From: Streptomyces sp. NBC_01231
GTDB lineage: Bacteria; Actinomycetota; Actinomycetes; Streptomycetales; Streptomycetaceae
Assembly: GCA_035999765.1 (NCBI GenBank)
Contig: CP108521.1
Location: forward strand, 10,416,001-10,480,000
Length of the DNA: 64,000 bases
Direction: 5' to 3'
Shown here one piece after another: positions 18,282 through 25,939 of this stretch. The position numbers and the translations under genes are program-made. The notes beneath the pieces are model-generated. The model saw nothing but the letters and a program-made list of their open reading frames with translations, was not told where the DNA came from and ran no database searches. The first letter of the stretch is position 1. Each line of letters opens with the position of its first letter.

Positions 18282-19013
18282 CTACCGCGGTCGCATCAGG
18301 TCCAGGTCAGCACCCCACGCGTCCAGCACCGCGCCGTGCCCGGCCCGGCGGGCCACGGCCTCGACCTGGACGAAGAGACGACGCTGCGCGGACACCTCGC
18401 CCGTTCCCGAGATGTGGTCCACGGCATCGAGAAGCGTGCCGGTGTCCCAGCCGGGCAGCGGGAATCGGGCAAGTTCCCATTCCAGGTACTTGTTGTAGGG
18501 GCGGGGGCGACGGTCGAGCGCGAAGAGCAACTCCAGCAGAGACCGGATGCTGTCGGCGGCGTCGAGTCGGGCGCCGAGCGCATGTCCGTCGCGGTCGTTC
18601 TTGACCGAGCGGTAGAGGGAGTTGGCGTAGGCATCGAGCCACGCGCCCGCCTCCCGGAAGGCTTCGTCGGCGTCGAGCCGTGCCTTGCCTGCCAGGATCC
18701 GGGCGATGCCTCCGTCGAGCCGGTCGAGCACGACCCGGGCGTGGGCGAGGGCGTACCGCTCGAAGCCTCCGGCACCGCGGAACTCGTCGAGGGAGAGAAC
18801 GACGAGGTCGAGTTCCGGGGTGCGGTGCCCCGTGAACCGGGTGAGGGCCGTCGTCGCGCCATCGGCGAGAACGACGTACAGGTCGTGGTCGGAGTACTCG
18901 GTGGTCATGTCCTCGTGGGCCCGGGAACCCTTGAGGGCAAGGCCGAGGACAGCTGGATCAGCGGCGGCGAGCTCGACGAACGCGTCGTAGGCGATGGGCT
19001 GCTGAGCAGTCAT
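18282..19013 (-). CDS. Nucleotidyltransferase-fold protein
   Basis: A 243-residue protein. The N-terminal part holds LKGSRAHEDMTTEYSDHDLY, a GS-x(n)-SDxD pattern that gives the two metal-binding aspartates of the polymerase-beta-like nucleotidyltransferase fold, and LDLVVLSLDE with the third. The C-terminal half is helical, as in kanamycin-type or streptomycin adenylyltransferases. It could modify a small molecule or protein with AMP, but no substrate can be named. The ATG at 19013 is chosen; the longer frame adds a shadow N-terminus. Confidence 0.78.
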   Translation of the reverse strand: MTAQQPIAYDAFVELAAADPAVLGLALKGSRAHEDMTTEYSDHDLYVVLADGATTALTRFTGHRTPELDLVVLSLDEFRGAGGFERYALAHARVVLDRLDGGIARILAGKARLDADEAFREAGAWLDAYANSLYRSVKNDRDGHALGARLDAADSIRSLLELLFALDRRPRPYNKYLEWELARFPLPGWDTGTLLDAVDHISGTGEVSAQRRLFVQVEAVARRAGHGAVLDAWGADLDLMRPR

Positions 19014-19184
19014 TGCGTGATCTCCGGTGGTGTGACGACGGGTATGCCAACCGGGCGGCCCCACTCGGATCGGGGTCACCCATACCGTCTGCGGCGGCGC
19101 TCGGCCGCCGCCCGGAAGCTCAACGCACGTGCGGACTCTACCGCCCGGCGGTCCGAGAGGTCTCGCCCTTTCGGACGCGAAAGA

Positions 19185-19209
19185 GGGGGCGGGCGTCTTG
19201 CCCGCCCCC
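19185..19209 (-). terminator. Hairpin terminator downstream of the ECF sigma gene
   Basis: GGGGGCGGGC at 19185-19194 pairs perfectly with GCCCGCCCCC at 19200-19209 around the loop GTCTT. It lies 115 bases beyond the stop of the minus-strand sigma gene and before the next minus-strand gene upstream in the map. Confidence 0.6.
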
Positions 19210-19324
19210 CCCCGCTCACGCCGCGACCGGGCACCGCACTCGCGGTCAGGTCAGGACCCTGGAGCAGGTCGCGTGGCACCGTGTGTGGCCTCGTGCGGAC
19301 TCGTCCGGAAAGGAGCGCGACCTC

Positions 19325-20482
19325 TCAGCGGCACCGGCGGGTGTTGAGCCGGGCGGCCTGGCGGGTCAGGTGGTCGCGCTCGGCGAGGTTGGGTGCCTTT
19401 CGGGCCGCCTCGGCGTACAGCTGTGCCGCCGTTGCCAGGTCTCCGTCGCGTTCGTGGAGGTACGCCGCCACCGCGGCGTGGCGGGGCAGTGACTCGTCCA
19501 GCGCCGCCAGCGCCTTCAGGCCGGCGCGTGGTCCGTCGGCCTCGCCGACGGCCACCGCGCGGTTGAGCCGGACGACCGGACTGTCGGTCAGGCGCGCGAG
19601 TTCGTCGTACCACTCGACGATCTGCACCCAGTCGGTCTCCTCGGCGGTGGGCGCGTCGGCGTGGAGTGCCGCGATGGCGGCCTGAGCCTGGAACTCGCCC
19701 AGCCGGTCACGGGCCAGGGCCCTCTGTAGGATCTCGACGCCCTCGGCGATCACCGAGGTGTCCCAGCGGCCGCGGTCCTGCTCGGCGAGTGGCACCAGGC
19801 TGCCGTCGGGGGCGGTCCTGGCGGCGCGCCGGGCGTGGTGGAGCAGCATGAGGGCGAGCAGCCCCGCCACCTCGGGGTGGTCGATCGCGGCCGCGAGCTG
19901 CCGGGTGAGCCGGATGGCCTCGGCGGCGAGGTCGACGTCGCCCGAGTAGCCCTCGTTGAAGACCAGGTAGAGGACGCGCAGCACGGTGGCGACGTCGCCG
20001 GGCTGGTCGAAGCGCACGCTGGAGACGGTGCGCTTTGCCCGGCTGATGCGTTGCGCCATGGTCGCCTCGGGCACCAGGTAGGCCTGGGCGATCTGGCGGG
20101 TGGTCAGCCCGCCGACGGCGCGCAGCGTGAGGGCGACCGCGGACGACGGTGTCAGCGACGGGTGTGCGCACAGGAAGTAGAGCTGGAGCGTGTCGTCCAG
20201 CGCGGGCGTGGGACCGGGCGCCGGTTCCTCGTCGACGAGGTCCTCACGCCGACGGCGGGCGGTGTCCGCGCGGGCCTGGTCGAGGAACCGGCGCCAGGCC
20301 ACGGTGACCAGCCAGCCCTTCGCATCCCGTGGCGGGTCGGCCGGCCAGACGCGGACCGCCTCGACCAGCGCGTCCTGGACGGCGTCCTCGGCCGCCGCGA
20401 AGTCGGCTCCGCGGCGGACGAGGATCCCGAGGACGCTCGGTGTGAGGCTCCGGAGCAGTACCTCGTTCACGGCAGGGGTCAC
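19325..20482 (-). CDS. ECF-type sigma factor with C-terminal TPR-like extension (ECF42-like)
   Basis: The GTG at 20482 gives 385 residues, about twice the length of a standard ECF sigma factor. Regions 2 and 4 are present: AEDAVQDALVEAVRVWP and GLTTRQIAQAYLVPEATMAQ. They are followed by a long helical C-terminal domain with repeat-like RAVAVGEADGP, AAVAAYLHERDGDLATA and YAEAARKAPN blocks. This plan, together with the coupled DGPF (YCII) gene upstream, is that of the ECF42 group, where the extension replaces a separate anti-sigma factor. The start overlaps the DGPF gene stop. The target promoter is usually the pair itself. Confidence 0.88.
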   Translation of the reverse strand: MTPAVNEVLLRSLTPSVLGILVRRGADFAAAEDAVQDALVEAVRVWPADPPRDAKGWLVTVAWRRFLDQARADTARRRREDLVDEEPAPGPTPALDDTLQLYFLCAHPSLTPSSAVALTLRAVGGLTTRQIAQAYLVPEATMAQRISRAKRTVSSVRFDQPGDVATVLRVLYLVFNEGYSGDVDLAAEAIRLTRQLAAAIDHPEVAGLLALMLLHHARRAARTAPDGSLVPLAEQDRGRWDTSVIAEGVEILQRALARDRLGEFQAQAAIAALHADAPTAEETDWVQIVEWYDELARLTDSPVVRLNRAVAVGEADGPRAGLKALAALDESLPRHAAVAAYLHERDGDLATAAQLYAEAARKAPNLAERDHLTRQAARLNTRRCR

Positions 20483-20886
20483 TCCGTGATGGTGGGCGGC
20501 TCGGTCAGGAAGGGGCGCAGTTCGAGCCACTCGTGGATCGGCTGTCCGCCCGCCCCGGGGGCCGCCGACAGTTCCCCGGCCAGTTCGACGGCGCGGTCGT
20601 AGCTGTCGACGTCGATCACCATCCAGCCGGCGATGAGGTCCTTGGTCTCGGCGAACGGTCCGTCGGTGACCGGCGGGCGCCCCTCGCCGTCGTACCGGAC
20701 CCACTTACCCTCGGGTGCGAGCGCCTGACCGTCGACGAACTCCCCGCTCTTCTCGAGCCGGGCCGCGAAGTCGTTCATGTACTGCACGTGGGCCGAGATC
20801 TCCTCCTGCGTCCACTGGTCCATGGGGACGTCGTTGACCGCAGCAGGGGCCCCGCGGTAGTGCTTGAGCATCAGGTACTTGGCCAT
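20479..20886 (-). CDS. DGPF/YCII-domain protein
   Basis: A 135-residue protein of the YCII-related family with the motif VTDGPFAETKDLIAGW that gives DGPF proteins their name. The fold is a ferredoxin-like alpha/beta dimer, and the conserved acidic and aromatic residues form a pocket of unknown use. It is the first gene of a two-gene operon with the ECF42-like sigma factor, to which it is coupled by a GTGA overlap. In other bacteria these genes are the main direct target of that sigma group. ATG at 20886 has GAGGAGAAGC close upstream. Confidence 0.92.
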   Translation of the reverse strand: MAKYLMLKHYRGAPAAVNDVPMDQWTQEEISAHVQYMNDFAARLEKSGEFVDGQALAPEGKWVRYDGEGRPPVTDGPFAETKDLIAGWMVIDVDSYDRAVELAGELSAAPGAGGQPIHEWLELRPFLTEPPTITE

Positions 20887-21128
20887 CGTGCTTCTCCTCG
20901 GTGCTGGTGCGGCCCATTCTGGTCGCGTTCACTGCAGGGACGGAGCCGGACACGGGTTCTCGACATCGGCGGCCGATTTTTCTGGCTTTTTTTCAGGTGG
21001 AACCTGAGTGAGCTGTCTCGCGGCGTCCGGGTCCACTCGGTGTGACTGGGCGGGACCTTTTCGTGTGTGCCCGTTCTGTGACATGAACGGCGCCCTCCGC
21101 GGCCCGGACACCGCTAGCGTCGGACCCC

Positions 21129-21650
21129 ATGATCGTATGGCTCAACGGAACGCACGGCGCAGGCAAGACGACGACCAGTGCACTCGTGCAGCAACTCCTT
21201 CCGGATTCACGGGTGTTCGATGCCGAGAAGGTGGGCGAGACGCTCATGGACATCACGCCCGGGCTGCCCTCGACGGACAACTTCCAGCACTGGCCGCCGT
21301 GGCGGCCGCTCGTCGTCGAGACCGCCCGCCGCGTACTCGACTACACCGGGGGAACCCTGGTGATGCCCATGACCGTCCTGGTCGAGCAGTACTGGCGCGA
21401 GATCAGCTCGGGCCTTGCCCAACATGCCATCCCGGTACGGCACTTCGTCCTCCATGCCGACCAGGACACCCTCCGCGGGCGCATCGCGGGCGATGCTGTC
21501 GGCCCCAACTCCTCGTTCCGTCTCCACTACCTTGAGCCCTACGCCGAGGCGGCCCGCACGTGGCTGCACGCCGAGGCCGAGGTCGTCGACACCACGCACC
21601 TCACTCCCGCCCAGGCCGCCCTGCAGATCGCGGAAGCCGTCAAGAGCTGA
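21129..21650 (+). CDS. TmrB-like ATP-binding protein / small P-loop kinase
   Basis: A 173-residue P-loop protein. Walker A is GTHGAGKTTT (residues 7-16), a DAEKVGE segment follows where nucleotide kinases bind the second substrate, and ending HADQDTLRGRI carries the arginines expected in the lid. The overall order matches TmrB, a tunicamycin-resistance protein of Bacillus, and related antibiotic phosphotransferases. Calling it a resistance gene would go beyond the sequence, as many actinomycetes carry several uncharacterised members. It stands alone and converges on the DUF3592 gene. Confidence 0.8.
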   Translation: MIVWLNGTHGAGKTTTSALVQQLLPDSRVFDAEKVGETLMDITPGLPSTDNFQHWPPWRPLVVETARRVLDYTGGTLVMPMTVLVEQYWREISSGLAQHAIPVRHFVLHADQDTLRGRIAGDAVGPNSSFRLHYLEPYAEAARTWLHAEAEVVDTTHLTPAQAALQIAEAVKS

Positions 21651-21680
21651 CCTTCACGACGCTGCTGATGTGGATGTCAC

Positions 21681-21731
21681 CTGTACCGAACACAACCGCT
21701 GTTCTGAACACACCGCTGTTCTGAACACACC
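21681..21731. repeat. Three tandem 17-base repeats between convergent genes
   Basis: Two exact copies of GCTGTTCTGAACACACC (21698-21714 and 21715-21731) follow a diverged copy beginning CTGTACCGAACACAACC at 21681. Each exact unit contains the small palindrome GTTCTGAAC. They fill the whole gap between the TmrB-like gene and the DUF3592 gene. Confidence 0.75.
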
Positions 21732-21733
21732 GC

Positions 21734-22204
21734 CTAGGAACGCCCACGCCCCACCATCGCAACGGCCGTCCCGATCCCCGCGGCCAACAGCCCGAGCCCG
21801 CCGAAGATCAGCGGCAGCAGCCACAGCGAGACGAACCCGTTGATCCGCGCGTCCTCAGGGGAATCGGCGTGGTACAGCACCTCGACCCGGTCGCCCTCCT
21901 CGTACGACGGTGGATTGGAACCCGTCGAGTTCCGGAACGTCTTCTGCGTGCCGTCCGACGACGTGAACTCGACCACCGGGTATGCGTGGGGCTCGTTGTT
22001 CCCACGCTGTTTGCGAGACGCACTGCTGGAATCGTTCCGCCAATCCAGGGCCACCACTGTGCCCTTGGCGCGCTCCGCATCAGACAGGAACGAGACCGAC
22101 ACCCCCGCCAGGATCAACCCGATGACCAAGAACAGCGACCCGAACCCGATCGTCCCGAACGCGATCCACTGGCGGGCACCCCACCTACGCACCTGCAACT
22201 GCAC
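21734..22204 (-). CDS. DUF3592 membrane protein
   Basis: A 156-residue protein with a transmembrane helix near residues 15-40 (FGTIGFGSLFLVIGLILAG) and a second near the C-terminus. Between them is an outer loop with AKGTVVALDW, YPVVEFTSSDG and YEEGDRVEVLYHADSPEDARI. That loop is the DUF3592 core, a small beta domain of unknown function. GTG at 22204 has GAGAGGGA five bases upstream. The longer open frame continues upstream without family likeness. Confidence 0.85.
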   Translation of the reverse strand: MQLQVRRWGARQWIAFGTIGFGSLFLVIGLILAGVSVSFLSDAERAKGTVVALDWRNDSSSASRKQRGNNEPHAYPVVEFTSSDGTQKTFRNSTGSNPPSYEEGDRVEVLYHADSPEDARINGFVSLWLLPLIFGGLGLLAAGIGTAVAMVGRGRS

Positions 22205-22477
22205 GATGTCCCTCTCACTTGTCCTGACAGGGAGGGACGCTATCCCAGGCACCCTGGTCGGAGCCCTCCCGCCCCGGGCGGTCCGGCGTCGTGCAGCCTT
22301 CAGGAGTCGTCGGACCCGGACCCTGCCGCCCTCATCTGACGGAGCGGCGCCGCAGGAGCGCCGAGTTGCTCGGTCGGGAGGCGGCAAACCGCGGGATCGG
22401 GTATCGACGTGACATGTTCAAGGTCCTTCGCCGGAAGAGGCGGGCGGAGCCGATCCGTGAGCGGATAGGGTCTGTCC

Positions 22478-22562
22478 GGCCATGCGTCGTTCAGCGGCCC
22501 AGGACACCGGTATCGGTTTCGCGCCGACGCGGAAACCCCGGTTCGAATCCGGGCCATGGCCA
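22478..22562 (+). ncRNA. tRNA-like element, probably a decayed or aberrant tRNA
   Basis: GGCCATG at 22478-22484 pairs with CATGGCC near 22555-22561. A textbook T arm is present: stem CCCGG, loop TTCGAAT, stem CCGGG (22537-22553). A D-arm-like stretch, CGTCGTTCAGCGGCCCAGGAC, resembles tRNA-Glu/Gln. But the middle is too long and folds as two small hairpins instead of an anticodon arm, and a one-base surplus disturbs the acceptor junction. I find no acceptable anticodon, so a working tRNA is doubtful. It could be a tRNA fragment left by an integrated element. Confidence 0.4.
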
Positions 22563-22592
22563 CCTCCGCCCACGAGGGGACCCAAAGTGCGC

Positions 22593-22637
22593 GGCACCGG
22601 CCTCATCGGCACCGGCCTCATCCGCACCGGCCTCATG
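22593..22637. repeat. Three tandem 15-base repeats after the tRNA-like element
   Basis: GGCACCGGCCTCATC occurs twice exactly (22593-22607, 22608-22622) and a third time as CGCACCGGCCTCATG (22623-22637). Confidence 0.85.
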
Positions 22638-22648
22638 TGCTCCACTGA

Positions 22649-23671
22649 TCACGCCGGTTTCTTGGTTCGTCCGCCGGGATCTTTCTTCCCCCGCTCGTCC
22701 CCACCGTCGTGGAGCGGCGGGTAGTGGTCACCAGCGGTGATCTTGGACACCATCTCGGCGAGCATCCCGACGGCGCGCACGATCTCCTTCTGGGTCCGGT
22801 CGCGCTCGCTGACGGCTGCCCCGACCAGGAGCGCCGTCAGTGACGAAGAACCGTTGAACGCCTGCAAGGCGATCATGGTGCTGAGCAGGTCATGACCGGC
22901 GAACGGGCCGGATCTCTCGGCAGCGGCGACGATGGCAAAGATCGACACGGACAGGGCGCAGGGGGCGGCACCGGCCAGCTGGAAGCGGAAGGCTGCCCAG
23001 ATCAGCAGCGGGAAGCCGAGGAAAATGAGCGGAGTGCCGGCGGTCTCGAGGAAACCGACGCCGACCGTTGCCGCCACAAGGAGCAGCCCCTCCGCCCAAC
23101 GGGACGGCGGAACCCCCTTCGGCCGGCGTGCGGAGTGGAGAACGAGCAGAACCGGGGTGACGAGCAATACGCCCATCGCGTCGCCGGTCCACCACACCGA
23201 CCACGTCGGCCAGAACTCGTCTGCGCTCAGCACACCGGTGAAGGCGAGGGTCCCGCTGCCGATCGTCGCGCTGACCAGCATCCCGGTGAACGCACCGAGA
23301 AAGATCAGTGCGAGCGCATCCGGCAAACGGTCCAATTGTTTGTGGAACCCCGTACGGCGGAGCAGTGCGTACGAGCAGAGGGGCGCGATGGTGTTTCCCA
23401 GCACGATCGCGAGCACGGCCGGGATCGATGGCCCGAGCGAGACATTGACCAGAAAAGCCCCCAGCGCGATCCCGGGCCAGACCCGAGGGCCGCGTAGGAG
23501 CAGGCTCGCCAAAGCGATACCGGTCGGCGGCCACAGCGGCGTGACCTGCCCGCGCACCAACTGCTGGAGCAGTCCCACCCTGGCCGAGCCGTAGTAGAGC
23601 GCGGCAACGACGCATATCTCCAGGGCGGCCAGGCCACCGCGACGGAGCCGCTCCTCCCGCGCGACAGTCAT
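22649..23671 (-). CDS. MASE1-domain membrane protein
   Basis: A 340-residue protein with about eight transmembrane helices spread over residues 15-300. The block GQVTPLWPPTGIALASLLL and the central EFWPTWSVWWTGDAMGVLLVTP are MASE1 features. MASE1 is a membrane sensor that normally feeds an output domain such as GGDEF or a kinase; here only a short coiled, charged tail follows (ERDRTQKEIVRAVGMLAEMV, then a polar end), so the output must be a separate protein or is missing. ATG at 23671 replaces a longer shadow N-terminus. Confidence 0.85.
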   Translation of the reverse strand: MTVAREERLRRGGLAALEICVVAALYYGSARVGLLQQLVRGQVTPLWPPTGIALASLLLRGPRVWPGIALGAFLVNVSLGPSIPAVLAIVLGNTIAPLCSYALLRRTGFHKQLDRLPDALALIFLGAFTGMLVSATIGSGTLAFTGVLSADEFWPTWSVWWTGDAMGVLLVTPVLLVLHSARRPKGVPPSRWAEGLLLVAATVGVGFLETAGTPLIFLGFPLLIWAAFRFQLAGAAPCALSVSIFAIVAAAERSGPFAGHDLLSTMIALQAFNGSSSLTALLVGAAVSERDRTQKEIVRAVGMLAEMVSKITAGDHYPPLHDGGDERGKKDPGGRTKKPA

Positions 23672-23877
23672 CGAGCGACCTCCGCATCGACATGGCCCCG
23701 AGTCCATCATGCGTCGAGTGGCTCGGATCCTCCACGGCACCGCTGAGATGGACGTTCGGCTCCGTATGACAGAGCGTGTCTACGTGGCGCAGCCATTTTC
23801 GCCGTTCCACGTGCTGGATCGGCGCCGCGTCGACCGAGGCCGAAACCCCACGAGAGGGAGGCCGACACATGTGTGCG

Positions 23878-25212
23878 TCAGGTGTGCGGGGTTCGCAGGG
23901 CGAGGATGGCCATGTCGTCGTGACCGTCGCTGGGGTGGTGATCGGCCAGTGCTCGAACGAACTCGTCCAGGGGCAGGGCGGCATGTTCGGTGCAGAGTTC
24001 GGCGAGCTCGGCGAGACTCTCGTCGATGGGGTGGTCCGGGTGTTCGACCAGCCCGTCAGTGAAGAAGACCACGGTGGTGTCCGGGGGCAGGAAGCGGGAA
24101 TGGTCGGGGCGGGGGTGCTCGGGGTCGACGCCGAGCGGTAGCCCGGGCTCGGCGAACAGGTATTCCACTCGGCGCCCAGGCCAGATCAGCAGGGGTGGGA
24201 CGTGGCCCGCGGAGCTCCAGTGAAGTCGCCAGCCCGGCCCCTCCGGCGCGATGCGCGCGAGGATGGTGGTGGTGACGGGATTGTCCGTCATGGCCTGCAG
24301 AGCGCGGTCCAGCTGGGCGAGGACCGCTCCGCACGGACTTGCCTGGTCGAACAGGAGAGCACGCAGCATGTTACGGGTGGCGGCCATGGAGGCGGCTGCC
24401 TGCAGATCGTGGCCGACCACGTCACCGATGACGACAGCCACCACGTTGTCGGGCAGCGGGATGGCGTCGTACCAGTCCCCACCGAGTTGCGCGGGCTCGG
24501 CTGCGGGCCGGTAGATGGCGGCGGCACTGAAGGGCCTCAGGTCGGGCAGCGCCGGCAACAGAAGCCGCTGGAACTGCTCGGCTCCGAGGCGAACCCGTTC
24601 GAACAGGCGGACGTTCTCGATCGCGATGCCGGCGGCACTGGCCAGGGCAATGACGACTTTCTCGTCGTTGACGTCGAAGGGCTGTCCATCGTGCCGCTCG
24701 GACAGATAGAGGTCACCGTAGATTTCGCCGCGCACACTGATGGCGACGCCGAGCAGGGTGTGCAGGTGCGGGTGGCGGGGCGGGAACCCCACGGACGACG
24801 GATGGGCCGAGATGCCGTCGATCCGCAGGGGTTCGGGGTGGCGGATCAGGTGCCCGAGGACACCCAGGCCGCGAGGCAGGCCGGTCTCGGCCAGATCAGC
24901 GCGTTCCTGTTCGGACAGACCGGAGGCGATGAACTGCTCCAGGTACTCTCCGGATTCGTTGAGTACGCCCAGCGCTCCGTAGCGGGCGCCGACCAGGTCC
25001 ATGGCGGTGGTCACGATACGGTGCAGCACCGCGGACAGCTCCACCTCCCGGCTGATGGCCACGACGGCGTCCAGCAGGCCCTGTAGTCGGTCCATGGCGG
25101 CCAGCAGTGCCCGCAATTGCTCGTCGACCCTGCCCAATTCGTCGCGCAGACGCACGTGCAGGTCGACGGGGTGCGGCTGGCCCGGTCGTCTCCCTTCCTC
25201 CTTTCCTGCCAT
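23878..25212 (-). CDS. GAF-domain SpoIIE-type protein phosphatase
   Basis: A 444-residue protein: a short coiled coil with LRDELGRVDEQLRALLAAMD, a GAF domain (about residues 45-200) with YGALGVLN and IYGDLYLSE, and a PP2C/SpoIIE phosphatase domain with QLGGDWYDAI, GDVVGHD, FFTDGLVE and DGHDDMAIL, which together supply the metal aspartates. Unlike the phosphatase at the left edge it has no ATPase module, so it can only dephosphorylate. Its ATG at 25212 overlaps the stop of a small upstream gene by one base (TGATG), which couples the two. Confidence 0.92.
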   Translation of the reverse strand: MAGKEEGRRPGQPHPVDLHVRLRDELGRVDEQLRALLAAMDRLQGLLDAVVAISREVELSAVLHRIVTTAMDLVGARYGALGVLNESGEYLEQFIASGLSEQERADLAETGLPRGLGVLGHLIRHPEPLRIDGISAHPSSVGFPPRHPHLHTLLGVAISVRGEIYGDLYLSERHDGQPFDVNDEKVVIALASAAGIAIENVRLFERVRLGAEQFQRLLLPALPDLRPFSAAAIYRPAAEPAQLGGDWYDAIPLPDNVVAVVIGDVVGHDLQAAASMAATRNMLRALLFDQASPCGAVLAQLDRALQAMTDNPVTTTILARIAPEGPGWRLHWSSAGHVPPLLIWPGRRVEYLFAEPGLPLGVDPEHPRPDHSRFLPPDTTVVFFTDGLVEHPDHPIDESLAELAELCTEHAALPLDEFVRALADHHPSDGHDDMAILALRTPHT

Positions 25213-25451
25213 CACGAGCGTCCACTGGCCGAATGTTCCGCAGTGGTCACCTTCACCCGGCACCCATCGATGCCGGGTGAAGGGAACGCCTGGAGCGGGT
25301 TGAGCCCCTTGCCGCGGAGGGATCTCACGGAACTCGGCGACGGGGCGACATCGGTCTCGTCAGGTCTGCCGGACATGTGCTCCGACAGTGTCGGGTCCGC
25401 CCGCAGGACATGAGGGATCCGCTCGTACAGCTCTTCACCAGAGCGGTACAT
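25212..25451 (-). CDS. Small unknown protein coupled to the SpoIIE phosphatase
   Basis: A 79-residue frame with ATG at 25451 and a good ribosome-binding site (GGAGG, five bases upstream). It begins MYRSGEELYERIPHVLRADP and continues with a polar, charged sequence without transmembrane or signal segments. I do not recognise a family. Its stop overlaps the phosphatase start by one base, which supports real translation and a linked job, for example as a small regulator or substrate of the phosphatase. It may instead be only a leader frame. Confidence 0.55.
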   Translation of the reverse strand: MYRSGEELYERIPHVLRADPTLSEHMSGRPDETDVAPSPSSVRSLRGKGLNPLQAFPSPGIDGCRVKVTTAEHSASGRS

Positions 25452-25939
25452 TCCGGCCTCCTGACGCGACCCTGATCAATCGAGAGCACAGCGTGGCACG
25501 GTCGAAAACGCCAAACGGTCATTACTCCAAGAGCGGCATGCCACACCGGGCCGCGCCGGCCGAGGAGCAAGAAGCGACTGGAGGCCGACGTTACCCCCAG
25601 GACAGCCGACGTTACCCCCAGGACAGGGGCAAGCCCACACCAACAACCATGAATACCAAAACCTGAACTGCCTGTTTCGGGCAGTCCGACCGCATCTTCG
25701 ACATCGGGGGGGCCGTCGGGTTGGAAGGGTGGTGAACGAGGCCGCCGGGTGATCGAGGCCACCGAGCTTCGGGACGGCATCCGGGGCGGCCTGGTCCTGG
25801 CGGCCCCTTCGATGCTGAGGCCAAGGCTCAGCCAGCCGGAGGTCAAGTAGCCGCTCTCCGGCCGGAGTTCAGCGCACCGGCGGGAACGTGGGTCCCGTCC
25901 GCCTGGGCCGGCGCCTGTCCGGCCCGTGGGAGCCGTTCT
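25452..25939. other. Gene-free stretch with a 21-base tandem duplication
   Basis: I see no credible gene in these 488 bases. The notable item is a 21-base unit beginning GCCGACGTTACCCCCAGG present twice in tandem at 25584-25604 and 25605-25625. Confidence 0.6.
25584..25625. repeat. Tandem 21-base duplication
   Basis: Two perfect adjacent copies of a 21-base unit that begins GCCGACGTTACCCCCAGG. It lies in intergenic DNA about 130 bases upstream of the small gene start at 25451. Confidence 0.85.

Larger units (their letters stand above)
22211..22648. other. Gene-free stretch with tRNA-like element and repeats
   Basis: No convincing protein gene lies in these 438 bases. The only clear contents are a tRNA-like structure (22478-22562) and three 15-base repeats (22593-22637). 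Frames here lack codon bias or ribosome-binding sites. Confidence 0.6.

Noticed and set aside
18069..19685. A 538-codon plus-strand frame over the nucleotidyltransferase and sigma genes
   Set aside because: It is antisense to two recognisable genes and spans two terminator hairpins.
21690..21731. GAAC...GTTC elements as SOS (LexA) boxes
   Set aside because: The spacing between the halves is nine bases, not the four of the actinobacterial LexA box, and the site lies between convergent stops.
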